DNA of 16,847 bases from Patescibacteria group bacterium (GCA_028866155.1 JAGWIT010000017.1:1-16847); one strand, 5' to 3'; counted from the stretch's first letter, positions 3,905 through 11,495 are shown. Numbers and translations: made by a program. Notes: a model not told the origin generated them from the sequence alone.

Positions 3905-5572
3905 ATGAGCACTTTCAAGAAAATACCTTTCTACGATCTGCGCGAAGAGACGCAGGAGGGACGCATACCCGTACTCATCGGTCGCCATTCCGAGATGGAG
4001 CGGCTGAGTCGGCTGATAGGGCGACGCACCAACAATAACGCACTCATTATCGGAGAAAGTGGACTCGGAAAGACGGCGCTCATCTTGGGTTGGGCGCGGT
4101 GTATGAACGAACGAGCGATGTACAATCGGTATGCGATTGTACAACTCGATACCGAGCATCTGCACGAACTCGACAACGACGCGGGAACAGAAGAGCACTA
4201 TTCCAACGTGCTTACGCATGTGCCGCCATCTATCGTGCTCATAGACGACTTCGGACGGGAGGTATATAAAAATCTTACGCTCGTGCAACGTGCATACCGG
4301 CTCTATAAGCAACTCATTTCTCGGCAGGATGTGCATGTCATCATTACGATGCAGCCGCATGAGCACGCGTGGCTGGAGCGAGAATATCCGATATTCTTGC
4401 AGGCGTTCGAGACAATTACGCTCAAGAAGCAGAGTCAATCCGAATATGCTCGCGTTCTTTTTAGAAAGATGCCTGTCCTGAATGCACAGCGCAAAGTCAT
4501 TGTGTCTGATGATACTCTCAAGGAAATTGTCTCGGTGATGGAACGGCATCCGGCACTCGGGCAAGTCCCCCGTTCAGCGATCCATGTACTCGATGAGAGC
4601 ATCTCGCTGTGCGTTTCGCAGGGAAAGAAAATGCTTGCCGTCGACGCCGTCGCGCAGGTTGTTGAATCGAAAACAGGTGTCCCGAGCGCTCGCGTCGCGC
4701 AGAGTGATATGCAGAGCGTACTACGCCTGCGCGATGAGCTTACCAAAAGAATTATCGGCCAAGACACTGCGATAGCGAAGATATCGTCCGCCTTGCAGCG
4801 GGCGAAGCTCGGCTTGAGGAACTCGAATCGCCCGCTCTGCTCATTTCTGATGCTTGGCCCCTCGGGAGTTGGCAAAACAGAAACCGCAAAGAGTGTCGCC
4901 GAGATCATGTTCGGGCGGGTCGAGACTTTTACACGCCTCGATATGTCGGAATTTCAACAGGAACACATGGTGCAGCGTCTCATTGGGGCACCGCCCGGGT
5001 ACATTGGATACGAAGAAGGAGGCGCACTTACCAACGCGCTCAAGCGCGAGCCGCACTCGCTCATTCTTCTGGACGAAATCGAGAAGGCCCACCCGAAAGT
5101 GTTCGACGTATTCCTGCAGGTGCTCGATGAAGGACGCTTAACATCCGGTCAAAGCGAGACAGTGGACGCGCGAAACGCGATAATTATGGCGACCTCGAAC
5201 GCCGCCGTGGCAGAAATTCTGGACGCCTACGCGAAAGGCGGCAGTGCCGACGACGAATCGTTCGTGCGAGATACGGTACTGCCAGTACTCTCCAAAACAT
5301 TTCGCCTCGAGTTCCTCAATCGTTTTGATGCGATATTGATATTTCGTCCGCTGACCGTGCCCGGTCTTCTGCAAGTCGCACAGTTGGAAATTCAAAAGAT
5401 GGAAAAGCGATTTGCAACGCACCGCGTCCGGTTCTCGATGGAACCACGGGCGCTTGAAGAGCAAATTCTTCGCGTGGCGGATTCCCGGTTCGGCGCGCGT
5501 CCGGTGAAGCGGTTTATCGAAGAAACGTGCGAGACTCTAGTCGCCGAATCATTACTCGCCCAACACAAGTAG
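3905..5572 (+). CDS. ClpB/ClpA-like double AAA+ ATPase lacking N and M domains
   Basis: A 555-aa HSP100-type unfoldase, predicted to use ATP to thread polypeptides through a hexameric ring. Module 1 has Walker A GESGLGKT (50-57) and a Walker B ending IVLIDDF (D114-D115), where ClpB has Asp-Glu. Where ClpB has paired arginines before the phenylalanine (ERRF), it has LQAF, so module 1 probably binds but poorly hydrolyses ATP. Module 2 is complete: Walker A GPSGVGKT (318-325), pore loop PPGYIGY (363-369), Walker B LILLDE (386-391), arginine finger in FLNRFD (R473) and sensor 2 GARP (530-533). The usual Clp N-domain and the coiled-coil M-domain of ClpB are absent, which explains the length (ClpB is about 860 aa). 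ATG at 3905 lacks a Shine-Dalgarno. It sits between the acidic protein and two more packed genes, arguing for a dedicated rather than housekeeping role. Confidence 0.9.
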   Translation: MSTFKKIPFYDLREETQEGRIPVLIGRHSEMERLSRLIGRRTNNNALIIGESGLGKTALILGWARCMNERAMYNRYAIVQLDTEHLHELDNDAGTEEHYSNVLTHVPPSIVLIDDFGREVYKNLTLVQRAYRLYKQLISRQDVHVIITMQPHEHAWLEREYPIFLQAFETITLKKQSQSEYARVLFRKMPVLNAQRKVIVSDDTLKEIVSVMERHPALGQVPRSAIHVLDESISLCVSQGKKMLAVDAVAQVVESKTGVPSARVAQSDMQSVLRLRDELTKRIIGQDTAIAKISSALQRAKLGLRNSNRPLCSFLMLGPSGVGKTETAKSVAEIMFGRVETFTRLDMSEFQQEHMVQRLIGAPPGYIGYEEGGALTNALKREPHSLILLDEIEKAHPKVFDVFLQVLDEGRLTSGQSETVDARNAIIMATSNAAVAEILDAYAKGGSADDESFVRDTVLPVLSKTFRLEFLNRFDAILIFRPLTVPGLLQVAQLEIQKMEKRFATHRVRFSMEPRALEEQILRVADSRFGARPVKRFIEETCETLVAESLLAQHK

Positions 5573-5575
5573 CCT

Positions 5576-5896
5576 ATGATCTCTCGAAATGAAAAACTGC
5601 GCAGCGTCGAACGATTCTCTGCCGAAGAAGAACACATAGAAAACACACACCGCCGACTCGACACGCAGGATGTCGAACGGCTGCTCATGCGGCAAGCGGA
5701 GATGCTTCTAGCCATCGAACACGACGTCAGCCCTGCCGTATTCGACGCGCTGTACGCGAAAATCGAATATGAAAATAGATTCCTGCTAGACATCATCGTC
5801 TCCGACACGGAGGCGACGCGAGCCAAGAAGCGACTTAATCGAACGCTTAAGGCCGATTATTTTATTCAAAAGCATTTCGATGCGAATCTTATCTAA
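5576..5896 (+). CDS. Hypothetical 106-aa helical protein in the AAA+/TraG operon
   Basis: Starts three bases after the ClpB-like stop and ends five bases before the TraG-like start, so it is translated within the operon. Almost the whole chain is predicted helical and highly charged: SAEEEHIENTHRRLDTQDVE, then LLMRQAEMLLAIEHDVS, then FDALYAKIEYENRFLLDIIV, then a basic end KKRLNRTLKADYFIQKHF. No signal peptide or membrane segment. The position suggests an adaptor or coupling subunit for one of the neighbouring ATPases, but no family is recognised. Confidence 0.8.
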   Translation: MISRNEKLRSVERFSAEEEHIENTHRRLDTQDVERLLMRQAEMLLAIEHDVSPAVFDALYAKIEYENRFLLDIIVSDTEATRAKKRLNRTLKADYFIQKHFDANLI

Positions 5897-5901
5897 AGGA
5901 T

Positions 5902-7182
5902 ATGGCGAATGTCTGTATTGGAATCAATGAATTCCGGAGCAAGAGCACGCGAATTGAATTCGCGGAGAAGGACCGGCTGCGACATCTGTATATGATCGGC
6001 AAGACTGGCGTCGGAAAATCGACCGTCTTTCAGAACTTGTGCCTCCAGGACATTAGGAATCGACACGGCGTATGCTTTATCGATCCACACGGCGACTCGA
6101 TCGATTGGATCTTGGAGCGTATTCCGCGTGAGCGCCTCATGGACGTCGTCTTGTTCGATCCGAGCGACGTGGAGTTCCCATTCGCGTTGAATCTGCTTGA
6201 AGCCCGCGACGAATTCGAGAAGGATTTTCTCGTCAACGAGTGCATACAGATCTTTTACAAATTATTTGATCCCGGACGGACTGGCATCATTGGCCCGCAA
6301 TTCGAGCATTGGCTGCGCAATGCCGCGCTCACCGTCATGGCAGGCCCCGAGGGTGGAAGCCTGTTAGAGATTCCCAAACTCTTCGTAGACTCGGCATTCG
6401 AGAAGAAGAAACGCTCCCATCTCACTGATCCGCTCGTCATCGATTTTTGGACGAAACAGATGGCCAAGACGTCGAGCTTCCATAAGAGCGAGATGCTCAA
6501 CTATTTCATGTCAAAATTCGGGCCGTTTATCAACAACGCCATGATGCGCAACATACTCGGACAGCGTGCGAATAGTTTCGATCTTGATGCGCTCATGGAC
6601 GACAGGAAGATTCTGCTCATTAACCTTTCAAAAGGAAAAATCGGAGAAATCAACGCGCACTTGCTCGGACTTATACTGATATCGCAACTGCAAGCGGCAG
6701 TCCTAAAGCGCGCGAACCGTTCAAATACTGAACGGACGCCTTTTTACCTTTATGTAGACGAATTCCAGAATTTCACAACAGACACCTTCGCGAGCTTGCT
6801 CTCGGAGTCGCGCAAATACGGGCTCGGCATGCATCTGGCGAACCAATATCTCGAACAATTGCCAGATCATATACGAGGCAGTGTCTTCGGTAATGTCGGC
6901 ACGCTTTTATCGTTTGAGGTTGGCGCTGAAGATGCAAAGGTTCTTGCGCGGGAGTTCGCACCCATGACCGAGCGCGACTTTATCAACCTGCCCCGGTTTA
7001 ACTTTTATATCAAACTCATGATTGATGGGAAGACAAGCAATGCATTCTCCGGTGTCACAATATCGCCGGAGCCGGTGTTAGCAGACGGCTCGATGTCCAG
7101 CGAGAAAGTAAAAACATTCAACCGACTTGCGTACGGGCGGCCGCGTCTTATGGTGGAGGAGGCTATTCAGCGTGATTTATAA
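5902..7182 (+). CDS. VirD4/TraG-like (HerA-FtsK superfamily) ATPase without membrane anchor
   Basis: A 426-aa pumping ATPase related to type IV secretion coupling proteins. Walker A is GKTGVGKST (33-41), followed by the family signature FIDPHGDSIDWIL and a VLFDPSDVEFPFALN segment. Walker B is YLYVDEF (D286-E287), and a late QYLEQLPDHIRGSVFGNVGT segment matches the TraM-recognition/TraG C-terminal part. The N-terminal transmembrane region usual in VirD4/TraG proteins is missing, so the enzyme should be cytosolic or recruited by a partner. No relaxase, VirB4 or pilus gene is in the window. AAGGA is only one base from the ATG. The last gene of the operon, followed by a terminator at 7208-7230. 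Substrate (DNA or protein) cannot be told from sequence. Confidence 0.9.
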   Translation: MANVCIGINEFRSKSTRIEFAEKDRLRHLYMIGKTGVGKSTVFQNLCLQDIRNRHGVCFIDPHGDSIDWILERIPRERLMDVVLFDPSDVEFPFALNLLEARDEFEKDFLVNECIQIFYKLFDPGRTGIIGPQFEHWLRNAALTVMAGPEGGSLLEIPKLFVDSAFEKKKRSHLTDPLVIDFWTKQMAKTSSFHKSEMLNYFMSKFGPFINNAMMRNILGQRANSFDLDALMDDRKILLINLSKGKIGEINAHLLGLILISQLQAAVLKRANRSNTERTPFYLYVDEFQNFTTDTFASLLSESRKYGLGMHLANQYLEQLPDHIRGSVFGNVGTLLSFEVGAEDAKVLAREFAPMTERDFINLPRFNFYIKLMIDGKTSNAFSGVTISPEPVLADGSMSSEKVKTFNRLAYGRPRLMVEEAIQRDL

Positions 7183-7207
7183 TATTTAGTGTCGGCACGT
7201 CCTAACA

Positions 7208-7230
7208 GCCTCAACGATCGGGGCCTTTTT
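7208..7230 (+). terminator. Terminator of the AAA+/TraG operon
   Basis: GCCTC (7208-7212), a seven-base loop and GGGGC (7220-7224) form a short stem with one G-T pair, followed by CTTTTT. Modest strength. Confidence 0.5.
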
Positions 7231-7262
7231 CAGCCTTATTTTTCAATGGTATTTTAGATACC
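7230..7262 (+). repeat. Right copy of the 33-bp repeat
   Basis: Shares TTTTCAATGGTATTTTAGA with 2030-2048 and 29 of 33 positions with 2020-2052. It lies just after the operon terminator and 23 bases before a -35 box, in the same relation to downstream DNA as the left copy. Confidence 0.75.
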
Positions 7263-7284
7263 CTATGAAGATTCGAGCCTCTAG

Positions 7285-7313
7285 TTGAAAGAAATGCGTC
7301 ATCTTTGTGTATT
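7285..7313 (+). promoter_or_regulatory. Candidate promoter for the 163-aa membrane-anchored protein
   Basis: TTGAAA (7285-7290), 17 bases, TGTATT (7308-7313). A GGGAGG at 7316-7321 would fall at the predicted transcript start and is not placed before any start codon that fits it. Confidence 0.4.
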
Positions 7314-7370
7314 AAGGGAGGTAGGCAAGGAAAGCAGCTATTTATTAACAAGGATTATAGAACATTTGTC

Positions 7371-7862
7371 ATGAGTAAGCAAATAATTGTGCTGGGGGTT
7401 ATTGGCGTTCTCGCTGTTATCGGCACCGTAACGTTGTATATGAATAATTCCGGTTCGGCTGTTAGCGTCGCATCAGTGGCCGCAAGTCAGACACAAACAA
7501 CTCCTAATCCGGCATCGGTTGCGGCGTCCAGTACGGCACCCTTTATGCAGAGCACCGGAGCTCTCTTTTCTCAATACAAATACTTCAGCAAGTCTCATGA
7601 GATTTTCCCAACACTTGCAACGGATACAACGAAGGCGTTAGGCGCGTTTAGCTACACTAAGGAGAATCTTGGCAACAACATTTATCGGTTTACCTTAACG
7701 AATAGTGCAGAAGGATATAATGGTCAAAGTGTCGTCGTAAGTGGCGATCAGTCGGTGTACTTCGTTGAGCCTTCTACGGGCGATGACAGCGCCTCTGAGG
7801 ATTCCATTACAACCGACGATTCTTTGATAGCCGTTGATGCACAGGGACATATTCTTAAATAG
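7371..7862 (+). CDS. N-terminally anchored hypothetical protein (163 aa)
   Basis: The frame is open from a GTG at 7305, but the ATG at 7371 (MSKQIIVLGVIGVLAVIGTV) gives a classic short basic start plus a 19-residue hydrophobic helix, so I use it. Residues 28-60 are a Ser/Ala/Thr-rich linker (SVASVAASQTQTTPNPASVA). Residues 60-163 form an exported domain with alternating polar and aromatic positions (NLGNNIYRFTLTNSAEG, SVYFVEPSTG) and an acidic patch DDSASEDSITTDDS. Predicted topology is inside-out with the C-terminal domain outside. No cysteine lipobox is present. It heads a three-gene group with a DoxX-like protein and a methyltransferase. Family not recognised. Confidence 0.75.
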   Translation: MSKQIIVLGVIGVLAVIGTVTLYMNNSGSAVSVASVAASQTQTTPNPASVAASSTAPFMQSTGALFSQYKYFSKSHEIFPTLATDTTKALGAFSYTKENLGNNIYRFTLTNSAEGYNGQSVVVSGDQSVYFVEPSTGDDSASEDSITTDDSLIAVDAQGHILK

Positions 7863-7875
7863 AACCTTGAAACCT

Positions 7876-8274
7876 ATGCGATCTGTCGTGCGCAACGCAA
7901 TCAATCCGGAAAATATATTCAGCTATGCGCTTGGGTTTGTGGTCGCATGGTTTGGGTTGAACGAGGTATTTGCTCCCCAAGAGTGGGCAACCTTCGCGCC
8001 TCCATTTCTCGGGGATGGGACACTAGCGATTAGTCTCGTGGTCATTCACGGCATCATACTCGCGAGTTGTGCGCTGCTCCTCTTCTTCAACCTCTATCGC
8101 AGGACTGCAGCCGCAATCCTTGCCCTTATGTTTGTAGAAATCATTGTAGGACTCGTGACACAGACGGGGCTCTCAGATATCGCTGTTCGTGATATCGGTC
8201 TATGTGGCATGGCAGTTGGTTTGGCTTTGCTGGCCTCTTCCGTTCACGTTGCCGAGCCGTCATCATCACGGTAG
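7876..8274 (+). CDS. DoxX-like four-helix membrane protein (132 aa)
   Basis: An earlier TTG at 7834 would overlap the previous gene by 29 bases; the ATG at 7876 (MRSVVRNAINPENIFSYALG) starts 13 bases after that gene and matches the family's length. Four hydrophobic helices are visible, at about residues 14-30, 47-70, 75-95 and 103-122. The motif WFGLNEVFAPQEWATFAPPF after helix 1 is typical of DoxX-family proteins, which are small inner-membrane proteins linked in some bacteria to redox or thiol metabolism, often of unknown role. No Shine-Dalgarno is seen. It lies five bases ahead of the methyltransferase, so the two are probably co-transcribed. Confidence 0.8.
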   Translation: MRSVVRNAINPENIFSYALGFVVAWFGLNEVFAPQEWATFAPPFLGDGTLAISLVVIHGIILASCALLLFFNLYRRTAAAILALMFVEIIVGLVTQTGLSDIAVRDIGLCGMAVGLALLASSVHVAEPSSSR

Positions 8275-8279
8275 CAATT

Positions 8280-9065
8280 ATGCAGTATTATGATGATCCC
8301 GACTTTTCCTATCCCTCTTTTTGGAACAACAGAGAATACGAACACGAAGCCGAACTGCTAGCGTTACAAAGACTATTGGGTGACAAGCGCTTCGGCGTGG
8401 TTGCTGATATCGGCGGCGGATTCGGGCGTCTCGCCGATTTCCTATCTCGCTACAGTCAGAATATTTTCCTTATTGAGCCCGCGGCATTTCAACGCAAGTT
8501 GGGACAATCTTTTATTTCCAATCAGATTATGTTACAGGAGGGAAATTCCGAACGCACTGGTTTACAAACAAAAAGCTGCGACTTAGTGGTCATGATCCGG
8601 GTCATGCATCATATCCTCGACCCTGAGGCGAGCGTGAGCGAACTATGGAGAATTCTCAAGCCAAACGGACTGTTAGTGCTAGAATTTGCAAATTCTCACA
8701 ACTTCAAAGCGAGAATAAGAAATTTCTTTCGCCCAATACCCCTGACTCCCGTCGACATGAATACATCCCCAGAATACATCCCATTCTTCAACCATCACCC
8801 CGCTACAATCAAAAAAATTCTGCGAGATGAAGGGTTTATTGTACTCAACGAGCTATCGGTATCGAATTTTCGCTCTACTTTTTTGAAGAGGATACTCCCC
8901 CTGCAAACCTTGCTCATCTTGGAACGATTTTCCCAACGGCTGTTAGCTTGGATAGACTTTGGTCCGAGTATTTTTTTAATGGCGACAAAGAGAAAATCAA
9001 TTAAAAAAATTATTATCCCAATCAATAGTGCTAATATTGCCCCTAGGCGGAGTAGAGAACGCTAA
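8280..9065 (+). CDS. Class I SAM-dependent methyltransferase (261 aa)
   Basis: The ATG at 8280 (MQYYDDPDFSYPSF) is preferred; the longer frame from 8202 runs through the DoxX-like gene. Motif I DIGGGFG (43-49) binds S-adenosylmethionine, the acidic residue ending the next strand is in FLIEP, and the post-motif region DLVVMIRVMHHILDP with ELWRILKPNGLLVLEFAN is the Methyltransf_11 pattern. The C-terminal 90 residues add a variable part with the HNFKARIRNFF and NHHPATIKKILRDEGF segments, often the substrate-contacting part. Such enzymes act on small molecules, lipids or sugars; the acceptor cannot be told. The codon use and AT-rich C-terminus differ from neighbours, perhaps a sign of transfer. 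Confidence 0.85.
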   Translation: MQYYDDPDFSYPSFWNNREYEHEAELLALQRLLGDKRFGVVADIGGGFGRLADFLSRYSQNIFLIEPAAFQRKLGQSFISNQIMLQEGNSERTGLQTKSCDLVVMIRVMHHILDPEASVSELWRILKPNGLLVLEFANSHNFKARIRNFFRPIPLTPVDMNTSPEYIPFFNHHPATIKKILRDEGFIVLNELSVSNFRSTFLKRILPLQTLLILERFSQRLLAWIDFGPSIFLMATKRKSIKKIIIPINSANIAPRRSRER

Positions 9066-9126
9066 CTTGATTAAAATAAAATTAGCTGGTATCACTTTCA
9101 TAGCTCAATGAACCTTGGAGAGACAA

Positions 9127-9753
9127 ATGAGTCCGGAAAAACGCTGGTACGACTTCTGGATACGCTGCCCAGCGACACCAACGGCTGAGATTTTACATGT
9201 GCGTTCGCGTCTCTGGCGACGGTATCGAGAGCCGCAGCGGGCATATCACAATCTCGATCACATCGAGGCATGCCTTGCGATATTCGATCAAACTCGAAAT
9301 CTGGCTTTGAACCCCATGGTCGTCGAGATGGCCATTTGGTTTCATGATGCTGTCTACGATTCAAAACGGAAGGATAACGAGGATCGAAGCGCTGTGTTGG
9401 CCGGACAAGAAATCGTGCGGCTTGGTGGCACGGCTGACTTTAAGAAAAAAGTCCGCCGGGTCATTCGAGCCACTAAGCACAACTTTGTCGTCACAGAACT
9501 GGATGATCAGCTGATGTGTGACATCGACCTGGCTGGCTTCGGTAAAGATGCGGATGATTTCGATGCAGACGGTCGATCTATTCGCCAAGAATATGCGTGG
9601 GTACCCGCAGCTGATTACGCTAAAGGACGGAGCGCTATCTTGCAATCGTTTCTTGACCGTCCCCACATCTACTATCTGCCCTATTTTCGAGAACGGTACG
9701 AGTTACCGGCTCGCAAGAATCTCGCTCGAACCATCGCCGCTCTGGAAAATTAG
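9127..9753 (+). CDS. HD-domain metal-dependent phosphohydrolase (208 aa)
   Basis: GGAGAG (9117-9122) precedes the ATG at 9127 by four bases; the in-frame TTG at 9115 is part of the ribosome-binding stretch. The protein matches the predicted HD-superfamily hydrolases of the COG4339 type, about 200 aa. AYHNLDHI (39-46) supplies the first histidine, IWFHDAVYD (70-78) supplies the HD pair, IRATKH and MCDIDLAGFG supply later metal or catalytic positions. The biological substrate in this family is unknown; phosphate esters or nucleotides are assumed. It is monocistronic, with a strong terminator directly after it. Confidence 0.85.
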   Translation: MSPEKRWYDFWIRCPATPTAEILHVRSRLWRRYREPQRAYHNLDHIEACLAIFDQTRNLALNPMVVEMAIWFHDAVYDSKRKDNEDRSAVLAGQEIVRLGGTADFKKKVRRVIRATKHNFVVTELDDQLMCDIDLAGFGKDADDFDADGRSIRQEYAWVPAADYAKGRSAILQSFLDRPHIYYLPYFRERYELPARKNLARTIAALEN

Positions 9754-9758
9754 ACCCT

Positions 9759-9791
9759 GGTCGCCATAGAGAAATCTTTGGCGACCTTTTT
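9759..9791 (+). terminator. Terminator of the HD hydrolase gene
   Basis: GGTCGCC (9759-9765) pairs perfectly with GGCGACC (9780-9786), followed by TTTTT. Confidence 0.85.
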
Positions 9792-9811
9792 ATTTCCTTA
9801 CTTCCTAATGG

Positions 9812-9820
9812 TGCTACACT
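9812..9820 (+). promoter_or_regulatory. Extended -10 promoter for the cytochrome b gene
   Basis: TGC followed by TACACT (9815-9820) fits an extended -10 box; the -35 region is weak (ATTTCC or TTTATT near 9789-9797). The transcript would begin near 9827, giving a leader of about 55 bases to the ATG at 9882. Confidence 0.4.
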
Positions 9821-9830
9821 GAACTCAGTG
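9817..9830. promoter_or_regulatory. Palindromic operator candidate at the cytochrome b promoter
   Basis: CACTGA-AC-TCAGTG is a perfect palindrome with six-base arms. It overlaps the end of the -10 box and the predicted start point, where a bound dimeric repressor would block transcription. It could also be an RNA hairpin if the transcript starts earlier. Confidence 0.4.
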
Positions 9831-9881
9831 CAACGGGCGAATTAAAGTACCGAGGCAGGCGCCTCTTACGCCACAACAATC

Positions 9882-11303
9882 ATGAACGACGATCAGGAAT
9901 TTCTCCGCTACGGCGCGCGCACCAACGCGCTAAAAACTCTTGCGGGCAAGGTGTATATGCACCGGCTTCCCTCTTACGGAAATAAAATATTTTACGGGCT
10001 CGGGTTTCTCGCACTCACCTGCATAGTACTGCTCGCCGCGAGCGGTATGCTTATGGCTTTTATGGGCCAGGCGTGGTGGCTGGGGAGTTCGTGGGGAGTC
10101 TTTACGCGCAGCGTCCATCTGTGGAGCGTACAATTTTTTATCGCGATACTTATCCTGCACATCCTTGTCGGTTTTACGACAAGCGGCTTTAAGCCTCCGC
10201 GCCGCATGGTGTGGGTCTTTGGTGCGATCATATTCTGCCTCTCTCTCATCCAGACCGAGTTCGGCTACGGCCTGCGCGGCGACTTTTCCTCGCAGTTCCG
10301 CGCTGTCTCGGGTGCAGACTTTTGGAACGGTGCCTACCTCGGCTACTGGCTCAACCCGCTCAACCATCTGCAGGAATATGCACTCCACACCACCATTATT
10401 CCTTTTGCCATCCTCCTTCTTTTTATCGCGCACTATGTGCTGGTGCGCACGTATGGTATCGCCAAGCCGTATCGAAGCGATGTTACATACACCATGGCCG
10501 ATGCCAACCACACGGTCATGTACGCACGCGGCGCACTGCTGGTGGCAGCGGTGCTGGTGCTCGCGTACCTCTTTCCTTCGCCATATGTGCCGGCGGTGCG
10601 CATCGCAGACTTGGCGCGGCAAAACCCAGCACTGGTCACCACGACGCTACTTAACGAATTTGACCATACCTCCGACACCGCAACCTATCTCGATTCGATA
10701 GATCCTTACACCTTTGACACACGGGAGGTCTTTTTTGTTGCGCCGTACGAACTCTATACTGCAAGCGGAAGCGGCGCAGATGCATGGGCGGCGTTCCAAA
10801 GCGAAACTCCGGAAGTACAACAAGCCGACCTTGCGGCAGCGCGGCAGTACGCCGAAGGGAGCACGACCAGCCTTTCTAACCCGCTCATAGTGATGCTCGA
10901 TACGCTCGCACCCATGGCAAAGAGCGGGCTGTACGAGTCGATGTTGAACCAAGAGAGTCCGAGCACCAACGAAACATATACGCTGCGCTTTCTCAGCGAC
11001 ATGGATGCGCTCGAAACCAAAGCAGGCGCGCTAAACATGAACACCGCAGAGTGGGGGATGATCAAGGACGAGACCGGAAGCTTGGCCAAGCTACCGCCCG
11101 GCTCGTGGTGGTTCCTACCCATTGGCATGCTTAACAGCTCTTTCGATCTGCTCGACAACCCAAACGGCGACCGCATTGCCGCCGAACTTCTGGGGCTCAT
11201 TATGCTTCTCTTCATTACCTTCCCGTACATTCCCTATGTAAACAGGCTGCCGGAGCTTTTGCACCTTGCGCCGTTTATCTGGCGCGAGCGCGAAAAGCGC
11301 TAA
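9882..11303 (+). CDS. b6-type diheme cytochrome b with large exported insert (473 aa)
   Basis: The N-terminal 220 residues are the cytochrome b four-helix heme bundle of quinol-cytochrome reductases. The histidine pairs are H79/H93 in helix 2 (14 apart) and H169/H184 in helix 4 (15 apart). The wider second spacing is the cytochrome b6 pattern rather than that of mitochondrial cytochrome b. The segment FKPPRRMVWVFG after helix 2 and EFGYGLRGDF match family loops. A fifth helix (about 210-227) leads into a roughly 200-residue soluble part (228-430, Ala/Thr/Asp-rich, no CxxCH heme motif), then a final helix (432-450) and a basic end IWREREKR. No Rieske protein, cytochrome c or subunit IV gene is adjacent. 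It probably moves electrons between quinones and an unknown partner. A respiratory cytochrome is unusual if the host is a fermentative CPR bacterium. Confidence 0.85.
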   Translation: MNDDQEFLRYGARTNALKTLAGKVYMHRLPSYGNKIFYGLGFLALTCIVLLAASGMLMAFMGQAWWLGSSWGVFTRSVHLWSVQFFIAILILHILVGFTTSGFKPPRRMVWVFGAIIFCLSLIQTEFGYGLRGDFSSQFRAVSGADFWNGAYLGYWLNPLNHLQEYALHTTIIPFAILLLFIAHYVLVRTYGIAKPYRSDVTYTMADANHTVMYARGALLVAAVLVLAYLFPSPYVPAVRIADLARQNPALVTTTLLNEFDHTSDTATYLDSIDPYTFDTREVFFVAPYELYTASGSGADAWAAFQSETPEVQQADLAAARQYAEGSTTSLSNPLIVMLDTLAPMAKSGLYESMLNQESPSTNETYTLRFLSDMDALETKAGALNMNTAEWGMIKDETGSLAKLPPGSWWFLPIGMLNSSFDLLDNPNGDRIAAELLGLIMLLFITFPYIPYVNRLPELLHLAPFIWREREKR

Positions 11304-11401
11304 AGGTGAACCTGTACTCAAAGCTACACGAGTGCCGCTGTTGGTTCAAGCGAGACATGATGGCTCCATTCTCTGCAAGCTCATTACGTTTTGAAAAATA
11401 C

Positions 11402-11438
11402 CGGCCGGGGCTTCGATAGAAGCCCCGGCCGTTTGTTT
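11402..11438. terminator. Bidirectional terminator between convergent genes
   Basis: A perfect 13-bp stem, CGGCCGGGGCTTC (11402-11414) with GAAGCCCCGGCCG (11419-11431), around a GATA loop. TTTGTTT follows on the plus strand; on the minus strand the exit side reads GGTATTTTTC. It serves the cytochrome b gene and the minus-strand glycosidase gene. The rest of 11304-11495 shows no gene. Confidence 0.85.
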
Positions 11439-11495
11439 CATCATAAGATAGAGGCGAATCATGGAGCTCTTTTTTTATACGAACCAGGAATACTT

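Noticed and set aside
3770..4564. 264-codon minus-strand frame opposite the ClpB-like gene
   Set aside because: Antisense shadow of two clearly coding genes; histidine- and arginine-rich composition and no recognisable domain.
7305..7370. N-terminal extension of the 163-aa protein from GTG 7305
   Set aside because: It would place 22 polar residues before a typical signal-anchor and overlaps the predicted -10 box.
9045..9056. AGGCGGAGTAGA as a fifth copy of the 34-bp repeat
   Set aside because: Only 12 similar bases inside the methyltransferase coding end; the rest of the repeat is absent.
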